A DNA stretch of 64,000 nucleotides, taken from NCBI RefSeq assembly GCF_021568695.1, contig NZ_JAKGTI010000001.1, positions 496,001 through 560,000 on the forward strand, in the 5' to 3' direction. The notes below the pieces were generated by a model, which worked only from the letters and a program-made list of their open reading frames with translations, was not told the DNA's origin and did no database searches. This DNA is from Maritalea mediterranea. GTDB lineage: Bacteria; Pseudomonadota; Alphaproteobacteria; Rhizobiales; Devosiaceae. Shown here in pieces: positions 53,572-62,333 of this stretch (positions are counted from its first letter, which is position 1; each line of letters opens with the position of its first letter). Position numbers and translations under genes: made by a program.

Positions 53572-54687
53572 CTAAGAGGCAAGTCGATGGCGCGGGGCAA
53601 ATTCATCGGGAATGGGCCGCGCCTCCACATCAGCGCAAATCTCGCCCAAGACGCTTTGTGCCATCAAATGTGCTATGCCAAAACTGATCTTAAACCCGCC
53701 CGTGGCCACATACAGCCAGTCGCTGTGCGGCAGCGCGCCCAAAAGCGGATCGCGCCCCTGGGCTTGTGGCCGCACCCCGGCCCAGCGCTCAATCACCGGG
53801 GCATCTTTGATCAGCGGGCTCAGCGCGCGTGCTTTCTCCACCACTTCATCCAGCAAATGGTCGGTTTTCCGCCCATCGGTAAACTCTTTTTCGCTGGTTG
53901 AGCCAATCGCTGTCGTGCCATCATCATGCACAATCAGATAGACACCGTCGGAATAGATAATCGGCAAATTGGGGTCGAGATTGGTGTCCAGCACCGCCGC
54001 TTGCCCCTTCACCCCGCGCCCGGAAATCTCCGGCGCATAAGGCCGTAGCATATCAAAACTGGCCAGACCGGCGCTCACCAGAATCTTGTCACCATGCAGC
54101 ACGCTGCCATCACCAAGTGTCACTTGCCGTTCGCCCAAAAAGGCGGCGCGGGTGCCAAAGCGCAGATCAATGCGGCCATGCAGGGCGCCGGCCAGGGCCA
54201 TGATCAATTTGCGCGGGGATAGACGTGCACTCAGATTATCTACCGCCACCCCATAAGGCATGGCCTCAACTGCAGGCCAATCTTTTGCCGGACCGGCGTC
54301 CATATGCTGCATCGCAAAGCCGCCATCGTCCACTTGCCAAAAATCCTGCGCTCCTGTGGCACGCGCGGCCACATCCTTGACATGATGGTCTTTGAGCAGC
54401 GGCGCCACACGTCCCACCCGGCGATAGCCAACGTCTTGCCCGGTGCGGCTTTCCAGCTCGTCCACAAGACCCGGCAGTTGAGTCAGGGCCTCAAACTGAA
54501 ACTGCTTTTTCGCATTCCAGCGATCCGGGCTGTGGGGCATCAATGCGCCCAAAAGCCCGCCGCTGGCCCCGGCCGCAATGCCATGCTCTTCCACCAACAC
54601 GGTGTTTAAGCCGCGTTGGGCGGCAAAATAGGCGCTCCAAAGCCCCACAATGCCACCGCCGATAATGATCAGGTCAAATCTTTCCAT
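53572..54687 (-). CDS. FAD-dependent oxidoreductase (D-amino-acid oxidase family)
   Basis: 371 residues from ATG 54685-54687; an in-frame TTG at 54699 is an alternative. The FAD loop is DLIIIGGGIVGLWSAYFAAQRGLNTVLVEE. A second conserved stretch, near the end, is IERWAGVRPQAQGRDPLLGALP, then YVATGGFKISFGIAHLMAQ, as in glycine/sarcosine oxidase-like enzymes. The substrate is unknown. It lies 92 bases downstream of the reductive dehalogenase on the same strand, so it may act on the same catabolic pathway. Confidence 0.88.
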   Translation of the reverse strand: MERFDLIIIGGGIVGLWSAYFAAQRGLNTVLVEEHGIAAGASGGLLGALMPHSPDRWNAKKQFQFEALTQLPGLVDELESRTGQDVGYRRVGRVAPLLKDHHVKDVAARATGAQDFWQVDDGGFAMQHMDAGPAKDWPAVEAMPYGVAVDNLSARLSPRKLIMALAGALHGRIDLRFGTRAAFLGERQVTLGDGSVLHGDKILVSAGLASFDMLRPYAPEISGRGVKGQAAVLDTNLDPNLPIIYSDGVYLIVHDDGTTAIGSTSEKEFTDGRKTDHLLDEVVEKARALSPLIKDAPVIERWAGVRPQAQGRDPLLGALPHSDWLYVATGGFKISFGIAHLMAQSVLGEICADVEARPIPDEFAPRHRLAS

Positions 54688-54779
54688 AGCCTCAGGCAAT
54701 GACCAGAATTTTGCGCAAATGACAAGGCTTCATTGGGCCAAGCTGCGCATTTGTGGGCAGGGCAGAGGTCATTGGTGCC

Positions 54780-57700
54780 TTATAGGTCAATTTCCAACAC
54801 GCCATCCGGGTCGGCCGCACGTGATTGGCAAAGGATAATACTGTCCTCCTTTTGTTTTTTCGACAGCACAAAATCCCGATGCTCCACCTCGCCCGAAACA
54901 ATGCCGCATTTGCACACGCCGCAAATCCCGTCCGCACATTTCACATCAATCTGAATGCCATTTTCCTGCAACACATCAGTGGCCGACTTGTCCGCCGGCA
55001 CCTCAAATTCGCGGCCCGACTTGGCCAGTTTCAAGGTGAAGGGATGGTTTTCATAGTCTGGCAGCTCGGGCACATTGAAATATTCAAGATGCCGCTCTTC
55101 CTCTGCAAAACCTTGCCGCTCGGCGGCTTCCATCACCCCAGCCATAAAGCGGTCGGGTCCGCAGCAATAAACATGCTGCCCCGGCTGATAGTTGCGCAAA
55201 ATCGCATCAAGGTCGGCGCGCGCGCCCTCATCACTAAAGTGATAATGCACCCGATCCGCCCATTCAAACTGCGCCAGATCGTCCATAAATCCTGCATTTT
55301 TACGTGACGAGCAGCAATAATGCAGCTCAAAATCAGCGCCGATCGCATGCAGCCGATGGGCCATGGCAATCATCGGCGTCACCCCTATGCCGCCGCCCAT
55401 CAAAAAGCTTTTGCTGGCCCGCTCCTCTAAGGGGAAATGATTGATCGGCTTGGAAATAAAAATCTTCCGCCCTTCTGTGAAAATACGATGCAGCAATTGC
55501 GAGCCACCGCGACCTTCATCTTCGCGCAACACGCCAATTTGATATTTCGAAGTGTCTGCCGGATCACCAGACATGGAATATTGCCGCAAAAATTCCGGCG
55601 CGACCACAATGTCCAGATGCGCGCCCGTAGTCCAGTCGGGCAGGGGGCTGCCATCCAGCGTTTGAAACTCATATTTGGTGACGCTTTCGGTCATGGCTTC
55701 GGCCTTGGTGATCTGCACGCGGATAACAGGCGCGTCGCCCTCAATGCGATATTCGTGCGCCAGCCCTTCCGTCTCGCCCCGCGCCAGCTTTGCCTTATAT
55801 TGCGCTGCCGTGATCATCGCCTGATAGGCCTCAATGCCTTTTTCCCGATCCATGGGAAACGGGAAGGGCCAAGGGTGCGGCGCCAGATTGGCCGGATAGA
55901 CCGCCAAAGTCTGGTCCTCATATTTCAGGTCTAGATCCTTTTGTAGGTCGCGCTCGTTCACCTTGTGCGGCGTCGGGCGATAGCCGCCATCTTCGTGCAG
56001 CTCAAGGTCCCACCACCATTTCTTGATCAAATTGCGTTCGCCATTGCCCAATGCGTCATCCAGTTTGGCCAGGGCCGGTGCGGCCTTAGGGATATTCATT
56101 GCCGCCCAGCGGAACGGCGCTTCGGCAAATATGCCTTCCAAATTCCAGGGGCAGGTTTTCATGCAACGGCCACACATGGCGCCGCCCTCATTGGTGATGC
56201 GATAGGTGGTACATTTCTGGCTATCTGATTTCCAGATCTCATAGCCATTGAACATCAGCTTCGGCCCGGCGGTAATTGCCCCAGAGGGACATTCGCGGGC
56301 GCATTTGTTGCAGCTTTCACAAAATTGCTGCAGCCCAAAGGAGATGGGTTTGTCGTGGGTCATGGGCATGGTGGTGGTTACCACGCCGGATTTGAGCCGT
56401 GGCCCCAAAAACGGGTTGAGGATCACTTCGCCAATGCGGCTCACCTCGCCCAGGCCAGAGAGCAGCAGGAGCGGTGGCTGCAACACTTCGCCATCCATCA
56501 CCGTGTGCGCTTTGGCGCCATAGCCGAGCGACCTTATTTGCTTGGCAACAATGCTGCCCAAGATCGAAAACCGCAAATAAGCCCGCATGGACTGCGACAC
56601 AGCGATCCAATCATCCCCGGATGCGCCTTCCATCGTGTCATAGCCCTGGTCGATCACCATGGAAATGGCCTGATCATGCGGTGGATCAATTGGTTCGCCA
56701 AACGCATCATGCGAATACCAGGTCCAGTCCGGGCAGCGCGATAGGCCCACCGCATCCACGCCCAAAAAATAGGACATGGCTTTGATATTGTCCGCGTTCT
56801 TCTGCGCGTCGAGCGTGCTGGTGCTGGGGGCCGCTGCAGGCTCGCCATCTTGCAACAACACAAAGGCACCCAGCGCACGCCGCTGCGCCATCGAGGGCGC
56901 GGACTTGCGCACATATTTGCCGCCAACAGATGCCTCCTGGTTGCGCTTGCCCATATCGCCAAACAGCGAGCGGGCAAACATATCGGTGCGCTTGGGCACC
57001 CGCGGCACCCGGTCTTCGTCAATAAAAGTGGTCGGCTCATCCACCCGCTTCAGCGTTTCAAACGGATGCGCCCCATCCATAAAGCGACGCTGGGCATAGG
57101 GATCGGCATTTTTGGCGCTTTTGCCGGTGCCATAGCCCAGCTTCCACGCCCAGCCTTTCAATTGCGCCCTTGGCTGTGCAGCAAGCGGCGCCAACGGCTG
57201 ATCATGAGCAAACTCAAAATCGGTCGTCACCGCCGCGATGGAAAAATGCGGCCCCAAAAACGGATTGTGCAAGCAGCCATTTTCAATCGTCGCCAGTCCG
57301 GCGTCCACCGCCAGCCAGTGCAAATCCACATCGCTGGTCGAATGGGAATGGGCGCGGGCATCATGACCCAGCAACCGCATATATTGCGCCAACACCACCG
57401 CCGCCTCATTTGCCCTGAGGGCAGAGCGGTGTGCCTGCGCCCCGTCCAGCCAGTCAGCCCCTGGCTCATCTGCCCAGATTTTACGGGGATGTTCCACAAT
57501 GAACACCAGTGCGTTGGTGTGATGGGTCATCTCCCGCGGTGGCGCATTCATCGCATCGCGCAAATCCGCCATGATCATATCCACGCCCGAGGCCAGCGAT
57601 TTGGTCTGGTCCGTGCGCAGCTTTTGCGCCAGCCGATCAATATCCGGATTGCGGAACGGCGTCTCCAGCATCATTTCCGGCGTGAACGCACAGGTGCCCG

Positions 57701-57995
57701 CCATCGCCACATCACTAAAATAGCCAAACGCCTTCAGATGGTTCTGCCGTTCAACCAGATCGTCAGGCACCTCGGCCTTGGCTTTGTTGACCAACCCGTC
57801 GCGAATGGCATCCAGCATCGCCTGGCCCTCGGCCATGGCATTGATGATATTTTCAGGTACCGCCTCATAGCGGAAACGCATTTGCTCAAACGTTGGCAGG
57901 CACTCAAGATTGGCCGCCTTATCCACGCGTTTCAGCCGCTCCAGCGGAAAAGTGCCCAGGTGAAATGGTCGGTTCTTATTGGAAAAGTACTTCAA
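54780..57995 (-). CDS. rdhA: Self-sufficient reductive dehalogenase: RdhA fused to a flavodoxin-reductase-like and 2Fe-2S module
   Basis: 1071 residues, cytoplasmic (no Tat signal), resembling the NAD(P)H-dependent B12 dehalogenases BhbA and NpRdhA. Residues 80-280 form a degenerate RdhA-like half. Residues 400-630 form the active RdhA half, with two 4Fe-4S motifs (C559, C562, C565, C569 and C608, C611, C615). Residues 755-960 form the flavin/NAD module (RQYSMSG 804-810, GGGIGVTPM 867-875). Residues 985-1071 form a plant-type 2Fe-2S domain (C1020, C1025, C1028, C1056). Y473, K535 and R599 have exactly the 62 and 64 residue spacing that I recall for NpRdhA Y426, K488 and R552. The start is TTG with AAAGGA 8 bases upstream. 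It should remove halogen from a haloaromatic acid or phenol. Confidence 0.93.
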   Translation of the reverse strand: MKYFSNKNRPFHLGTFPLERLKRVDKAANLECLPTFEQMRFRYEAVPENIINAMAEGQAMLDAIRDGLVNKAKAEVPDDLVERQNHLKAFGYFSDVAMAGTCAFTPEMMLETPFRNPDIDRLAQKLRTDQTKSLASGVDMIMADLRDAMNAPPREMTHHTNALVFIVEHPRKIWADEPGADWLDGAQAHRSALRANEAAVVLAQYMRLLGHDARAHSHSTSDVDLHWLAVDAGLATIENGCLHNPFLGPHFSIAAVTTDFEFAHDQPLAPLAAQPRAQLKGWAWKLGYGTGKSAKNADPYAQRRFMDGAHPFETLKRVDEPTTFIDEDRVPRVPKRTDMFARSLFGDMGKRNQEASVGGKYVRKSAPSMAQRRALGAFVLLQDGEPAAAPSTSTLDAQKNADNIKAMSYFLGVDAVGLSRCPDWTWYSHDAFGEPIDPPHDQAISMVIDQGYDTMEGASGDDWIAVSQSMRAYLRFSILGSIVAKQIRSLGYGAKAHTVMDGEVLQPPLLLLSGLGEVSRIGEVILNPFLGPRLKSGVVTTTMPMTHDKPISFGLQQFCESCNKCARECPSGAITAGPKLMFNGYEIWKSDSQKCTTYRITNEGGAMCGRCMKTCPWNLEGIFAEAPFRWAAMNIPKAAPALAKLDDALGNGERNLIKKWWWDLELHEDGGYRPTPHKVNERDLQKDLDLKYEDQTLAVYPANLAPHPWPFPFPMDREKGIEAYQAMITAAQYKAKLARGETEGLAHEYRIEGDAPVIRVQITKAEAMTESVTKYEFQTLDGSPLPDWTTGAHLDIVVAPEFLRQYSMSGDPADTSKYQIGVLREDEGRGGSQLLHRIFTEGRKIFISKPINHFPLEERASKSFLMGGGIGVTPMIAMAHRLHAIGADFELHYCCSSRKNAGFMDDLAQFEWADRVHYHFSDEGARADLDAILRNYQPGQHVYCCGPDRFMAGVMEAAERQGFAEEERHLEYFNVPELPDYENHPFTLKLAKSGREFEVPADKSATDVLQENGIQIDVKCADGICGVCKCGIVSGEVEHRDFVLSKKQKEDSIILCQSRAADPDGVLEIDL

Positions 57996-58011
57996 CTCAA
58001 TCGTCCTTTAC

Positions 58012-58029
58012 GCCGCGCAAGGGCGCGGC
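58012..58029 (-). other. GC-rich leader hairpin before rdhA
   Basis: GCCGCGC-AAGG-GCGCGGC (plus-strand reading), a perfect 7-bp stem just upstream of the rdhA ribosome site. It could affect mRNA stability or translation of the TTG-initiated gene; no known riboswitch class is recognised. Confidence 0.45.
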
Positions 58030-58157
58030 TGATGGGGCTTTACAACGGTCTAAATTGTCCACCCGGAAGTCCCCCGTATAGCCGGCCGCCATGCGGGTGC
58101 GTTATTAAAACAGTTCTTATCTGGCACGTTCGATCATCCCCCCCTTCAAACATCGCC

Positions 58158-58607
58158 TTAAAGTCGCATCAATTTCACATCTTCACCTTCGGTCATCTGG
58201 TCGACCGCCTTCATCACAATGGCATAGGTCTCATCATCCAACTTGCTGGCGAAATGCTCGTTCAACTCGCGCACCAAAACATGGCACGCTTTCATCTTCT
58301 CTTCCCCGAGCGGGGTCAGCACCACATCGCGATAGCGCTTGTCGTCGTCAATGCCATTGCGTTCGATCAGCCCGCGCTTTTCCATGTCGCGCAGCAACCG
58401 CGAAACCGCGGGGCGGGCAATGCAGATATAGTCCGCCAGGCCCGAGGGCGAGTTCACATCTTCCATGCCCACACCCCGCAACACACACCACATCAGGCGA
58501 GTCACACCATGCTCGGAAAGCTGCTTTTCCAGCCTTGCCTCCATAATCCGCGCCAACCGGGTCACCTTGAACCCGATGCGGTTATGCAATGTAAATTCTT
58601 CAGCCAA
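58158..58607 (-). CDS. MarR family transcriptional regulator
   Basis: 149 residues from TTG 58605-58607, chosen because GGAGGG lies 7 bases upstream; a GTG at 58640 gives a longer frame but places the GGAGGG inside the gene. The winged HTH is in SGLADYICIARPAVSRLLRDMEKRGLIERNGIDDDKRYRDVVLTPLGEEK. It sits between rdhA and the divergent TRAP genes, with a large imperfect dyad in the intergenic region. It is therefore the likely local switch responding to the halogenated substrate or its product. Confidence 0.93.
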   Translation of the reverse strand: MAEEFTLHNRIGFKVTRLARIMEARLEKQLSEHGVTRLMWCVLRGVGMEDVNSPSGLADYICIARPAVSRLLRDMEKRGLIERNGIDDDKRYRDVVLTPLGEEKMKACHVLVRELNEHFASKLDDETYAIVMKAVDQMTEGEDVKLMRL

Positions 58608-58664
58608 TGATTGCCCTCCAAAACAAACCAGTTGACTCACCTTATATCATATTCTTTTATTTAG

Positions 58665-58690
58665 TTAACATGGATAACTATCTATGTTAA
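58665..58690. promoter_or_regulatory. Imperfect 26-base dyad, probable MarR operator
   Basis: TTAACAT (58665-58671) and ATGTTAA (58684-58690) flank an inner GATA/TATC pair. The dyad lies midway between the divergent MarR and TRAP genes, in AT-rich sequence suited to both promoters. Confidence 0.65.
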
Positions 58691-58734
58691 GTACTAAAGC
58701 GGAGACAATCAAAATTCAATTGAGGGGGAGAAAA

Positions 58735-59751
58735 ATGAGAGTTGAGTTTGAACGTTTTAAAGGCCTTGTGGCCGGGGGGATTGCGGCGGCTGGCCTGATA
58801 TTTGGCGCCGCCGTAGCACAAGCCGAAGAATTGAAGATGGCGCATTTTATGCCGTCGATGCACCCGATGGATCAAGGCGTGATGACACCATTGGCCAAAC
58901 AGGTTGAAGCCGCCACGAATGGCGCGCTGACGATTCGCATTTATCCATCAGGCGAACTGGGCAAGGGGCCGGTGCAACAATATAAGCGCGTGGTCACTGG
59001 TGTGGCCGATATTGTGTTTGGCATTCCTGAATATACGCCGAAGCGTTTCAGCAAAACCGCCATGGTGCATATGCCGGGCCTGTTCCCGGATGGCACCGCC
59101 GCCACCCATGCGCTTTGGGACAATATGGATCTCGTTGAGGATGAATATAGCGAGGTCAAACTGCTCGGCCTTTGGGCCAACAACCCATCGGTGCTCGTGA
59201 CGCGGGATAAGGCCGTACGTACCGTTGCTGACATGAAAGGCATGAAAATTCGCACCCCTAACCCGGTGATGACCGAATTGGTGAAAGCCTGGGGCGGCAT
59301 TCCGGTCTCCATGCCCACAACCGACACTTATAACGCCATGAACACCGGCGTAATTGATGCGGTGATGATTGGGCCATCTGGCATCCGGTCCTATAAGCTC
59401 AATGAAACCGCCAAATATGTCACCACCAATATCCCGTCTGCGCTCGACAGCTTCTACCTCTTGATGAACAAATCGAGCTACGACAATCTGAGTGCGGAGC
59501 ATCAGAAAGTGATTGACGAGGCCACAGGCCGCTATCTCAGCCTGCGTGGTGCAAAGGCCTTCTATGATGCCGGGCAAACTGGCCTTGAACTGGCGCGCGA
59601 AAGTGGCGTCGAATTGATCCAGATCGATGCGGATGCCGATGCAGAGTTCCGTGCAACAATGAAGGAGACGCTGGATCAGTTCATCGATAAGGTTGGTGAA
59701 GAAAAGGGTGTCGACGCGCATGCGATCGTTGACGCATTGGCTAGCAACTAA
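58735..59751 (+). CDS. dctP: TRAP transporter substrate-binding protein (DctP)
   Basis: 338 residues. ATG 58735 follows GAGGGGGAG, and the signal peptide ends at about residue 30 (VAQAEEL). Landmarks are LKMAHFMPSMHPMDQGVMTPLAKQVEAATNGALTIRIYPSGELG and MKGMKIRTPNPVMTELVKAWGGIPVSMPTTDTYNAMNTGVIDAVM, with the conserved Arg (KIRTP) that usually binds a carboxylate. From its place beside the dehalogenase the ligand may be a halogenated aromatic acid. It is the first gene of a tight TRAP operon. Confidence 0.95.
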   Translation: MRVEFERFKGLVAGGIAAAGLIFGAAVAQAEELKMAHFMPSMHPMDQGVMTPLAKQVEAATNGALTIRIYPSGELGKGPVQQYKRVVTGVADIVFGIPEYTPKRFSKTAMVHMPGLFPDGTAATHALWDNMDLVEDEYSEVKLLGLWANNPSVLVTRDKAVRTVADMKGMKIRTPNPVMTELVKAWGGIPVSMPTTDTYNAMNTGVIDAVMIGPSGIRSYKLNETAKYVTTNIPSALDSFYLLMNKSSYDNLSAEHQKVIDEATGRYLSLRGAKAFYDAGQTGLELARESGVELIQIDADADAEFRATMKETLDQFIDKVGEEKGVDAHAIVDALASN

Positions 59752-59754
59752 GCT

Positions 59755-60249
59755 ATGAAAGAGCCAAAGATGGAGGCGCCAGCGCGGCAAGATGCTGCCT
59801 GGCGCCGCTGGGTTGAGCGGCCATTGGTAATCTGTGGCGCGGCCCTGGTATTCGTGCTGATGGGGCTTTCTTTCTCAGATGCCCTGTTGCGGTCCCTGTT
59901 CAATATGCCCATTTTCGGCGCCAATGATTATGCGCAAATTCTTCTTTCTTTTGCCGTTGCGATCAGCATGCCGCTTTGTGTCATTTCCGGTCGCTTGATC
60001 GCCATTGATACCATCACGGATATGTTGCCCGAACGGGCGCAAATCTTCCTCGATTGGCTGACCACTTTGATGGGAGTCGTGATTTTGGCTTATCTCGCCT
60101 GGCGGGCTTATTCCAATGCGCTGGAGGCGGCGAGTTTTGGCGAAAGCACTTTGCTGCTGCAATTGCCCTTTGGGCCCTCATATTATGCGGTGGCGGCGGG
60201 TAGCGCTTTGAGTGCGATTTTGCTGCTGGTGGAAAGGCTGGTGCGATGA
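59755..60249 (+). CDS. dctQ: TRAP transporter small permease (DctQ)
   Basis: 164 residues with four membrane spans (first at about 25-43; then GANDYAQILLSFAVAISMPLCVISGRLIAID, the DctQ signature). It starts 3 bases after the dctP stop and overlaps dctM by four bases (ATGA). The product links the receptor to the large subunit. Confidence 0.92.
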   Translation: MKEPKMEAPARQDAAWRRWVERPLVICGAALVFVLMGLSFSDALLRSLFNMPIFGANDYAQILLSFAVAISMPLCVISGRLIAIDTITDMLPERAQIFLDWLTTLMGVVILAYLAWRAYSNALEAASFGESTLLLQLPFGPSYYAVAAGSALSAILLLVERLVR

Positions 60250-61550
60250 GCCCTGAGATTTTTGGACTGCTGGGCTTTGTTGCCCTATTTGCGTTTCTGG
60301 CCATGGGCACACCGGTGGCGATCGCCTTGCTGGTGGTTGGCTTTGTCGGTACGACTCTTTTGTCCGGCTTTCAGGCCGCCGCCTTCACCTTGAGTGGGCA
60401 GGTATTTGCAACGGTCACCGTCTATGAACTCACCATCATTCCGCTTTTTATCCTGATGGGTAATCTGGCCTCAGCCGCCGGATTAAGCCGGGATTTGTTT
60501 GAAGCGGCCCATAAAATGATTGGCCGGTTCAAAGGCGGCTGGGCGGGTGCCACCATTGTCGGCTGCGCCGGTTTTGCAGCGCTCTCGGGGTCGTCCATCG
60601 CCTCGGCGATCACCATGGGCAAAGTCGCCTACCCCGAAATGCGGCGTTATGATTATGGCGCCAAATTGGCCACCGGCTCCATTGCGGCGGGCGGTACTTT
60701 GGGCATATTGATTCCGCCCTCTACCGGCTTTGTGATCTATGCGGTGCTGACCGAAGAATCCATAGGCCGTCTGTTTATGGCGGGCGTCCTGCCGGGCATT
60801 TTGCTCACCACCATGTTTTTGGTGGCCATTGCAGTTGTCACCTTTTTCTGGCCAGAGGAGGGGCCGCGTGGGCCTAAATTCACAGCAAAGGAAAAACTCT
60901 CCAGCCTGATGCGAGCTACCGGCATCGCTGGCATTGTGCTCATCACCATTGGCGGCATTTACACCGGCCTGTTCACCCCGGTGGAGGCTGCGGGCGTGGG
61001 CGCATTTTTCGCCCTGTTTATGCTGATCATTCGCCGCAAATGTACGGTGGCAACCCTTTATGATGTCAGCGCCGAAACCTTGAAAACCACCGGCATGGCC
61101 TTTTTCATCTTGATCGGCGCCAATGTCTTTGCCCCGTTCGTGGCCCTGTCGCATTTGCCCGCTACCATTGCCGAAGGCATGGGGGCACTGGCGCTGGGCA
61201 CCTATGGCACCCTGGCCCTGATCCTTTTGGGTTATGTGATTCTGGGCATGTTCATCGAAGGGCTTTCCCTGCTGGTGATCACCTTGCCCATTGTGTTTCC
61301 ACTTGTCGTCGGCTTGGGCTTCGATCCGATCTGGCTTGGGGTCGTAATGGTGATTGTTCTGGAAATGGGCCTGATTTCGCCACCTGTGGGGGTGAACGTG
61401 TTCATTGTGAAAAGCGTGGTGCATGATGTGAAAATCGAAACCATCTTTGCGGGCATTATGCCCTTCTGGCTCGCCATGATCGCCACTTTGGCACTGATCG
61501 TGATCTTCCCGGAAATCGCGCTTCTCCTGCCCAACGCCATGTTCAACTAA
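60246..61550 (+). CDS. dctM: TRAP transporter large permease (DctM)
   Basis: 434 residues with about 12 spans. It has DctM landmarks ELTIIPLFILMGNLASAAGLSRDLFEAAHKMIGRFKGG, GCAGFAALSGSSIASAITMG, GGTLGILIPPSTGFVIYAVLTEESIGRLFMAG and EMGLISPPVGVNVFIVK. It is the sodium-coupled transport subunit. The start overlaps dctQ. A GC-rich hairpin without a T-run follows the stop codon. Confidence 0.95.
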   Translation: MSPEIFGLLGFVALFAFLAMGTPVAIALLVVGFVGTTLLSGFQAAAFTLSGQVFATVTVYELTIIPLFILMGNLASAAGLSRDLFEAAHKMIGRFKGGWAGATIVGCAGFAALSGSSIASAITMGKVAYPEMRRYDYGAKLATGSIAAGGTLGILIPPSTGFVIYAVLTEESIGRLFMAGVLPGILLTTMFLVAIAVVTFFWPEEGPRGPKFTAKEKLSSLMRATGIAGIVLITIGGIYTGLFTPVEAAGVGAFFALFMLIIRRKCTVATLYDVSAETLKTTGMAFFILIGANVFAPFVALSHLPATIAEGMGALALGTYGTLALILLGYVILGMFIEGLSLLVITLPIVFPLVVGLGFDPIWLGVVMVIVLEMGLISPPVGVNVFIVKSVVHDVKIETIFAGIMPFWLAMIATLALIVIFPEIALLLPNAMFN

Positions 61551-61562
61551 CCTGAGCGGAAG

Positions 61563-61585
61563 GCCCTCCCCTAGTTGGGGAGGGC
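61563..61585 (+). repeat. GC-rich hairpin after dctM
   Basis: GCCCTCCCC-TAGTT-GGGGAGGGC, a 9-bp perfect stem 12 bases after dctM. It lacks a T-run, so it may be a transcript end stabiliser. Its AGGGCAATCGCA right flank recurs near 61833 and, inverted, near 62027, which marks it as part of a small intergenic repeat family. Confidence 0.6.
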
Positions 61586-61660
61586 AATCGCAACGTGTGG
61601 GGTACAGAGTGTACGGCAAATGCGTCTTGGAGTTCTCTGCGGCGAGCAATCCACTTTTAC

Positions 61661-61765
61661 GTCATTACCGGGCTTGACCCGGTAATCCATGTCGCTTTTC
61701 AATCCGCCACTACGCTGGTGTCAATCGCCAACACTGCTTGGACCCCGGATCAAGCCCGGGGTGAC
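61661..61765. repeat. REP-like intergenic element with two inner hairpins
   Basis: It is bounded by GTCA and TGAC. The left hairpin ATTACCGGG-CTTGA-CCCGGTAAT is perfect (61664-61686), and the right hairpin is ACCCCGG-N7-CCGGGGT (61742-61762). Very similar elements are common between genes in alphaproteobacteria. A third, partial copy of the right arm is at 61940-61958 (CCCCGG-N7-CCGGGG). Confidence 0.75.
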
Positions 61766-62333
61766 GCTGTGGGGTTGAGCGGCGCTAAGCCCATCATCAA
61801 TGCCGCAAAATCCCTCCCCACCCCCTTGTGCCAGGGCAATCGCATGTGGAAATGCGGTAGTCAGCGTTGCGCAGCCTAAGCACATTTTTAGCGCCTCGGC
61901 GTAAGCGGTGACGCCGCGGGACCACCTCCTCGGGGGCCTCCCCGGACTTGATCCGGGGTATATGCAGCGCTTTTGGTCACCTTTTACGTCTGTTTTGTCT
62001 GATAGTTTGATTGAACAAGAACCGATTACAGCCCTATGCGATTGCTCTGTACTTAAGGGGAGGGATTAGGGGTGGGGTGCAATTGACATGTCTACTGGCG
62101 AAGAAGCCGCGCCTTGCTCACAAGCGCTTCCACATGCAGAAGGCTCAAATGGATTGCAAGATAAAGTCTTGCAAAGACGGAGAGGGTGGAGAAGCGTTGA
62201 GCAAGGAATGCTGGTGCTGCATTGACCCCAGGATCACACTCGGGACAGCCCGGAACAAAACTTTAGGTCGACCACGACGCGTGCAAAATTTTATGCTAAG
62301 CGTCCGCCCAACTTAAGGTGCAGGATTGCAAGC
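61766..62333. other. Repeat-bearing intergenic stretch without genes
   Basis: No convincing gene is seen. Short open frames here lack ribosome sites and family resemblance. The stretch contains a partial REP arm (61940-61958) and further copies of a TCCCTCCCC/GGCAATCGCA motif (about 61808-61855 and, inverted, 62027-62060). The mnmD promoter should lie near the right end. Confidence 0.6.

Noticed and set aside
53572-54687. The FAD oxidoreductase as the detached C-terminal half of MnmC
   Set aside because: It has the common DAO-family motifs, but it is 7.6 kb from mnmD on the other strand and lies in the organohalide locus.
56850-58610. 586-codon plus-strand open frame opposite rdhA and the MarR gene
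   Set aside because: It is fully antisense to two well-supported genes, is rich in His, Gln, Arg and Pro as mirror frames of GC-rich genes are, and has no recognisable domain.
60483-61649. 388-codon minus-strand open frame opposite dctM
   Set aside because: It is antisense to a conserved TRAP permease and has a low-complexity His/Gln/Asp/Gly-rich translation.
61595-62316. Small plus-strand open frames between dctM and mnmD
   Set aside because: They run through REP-like repeats and hairpins and have no ribosome sites.
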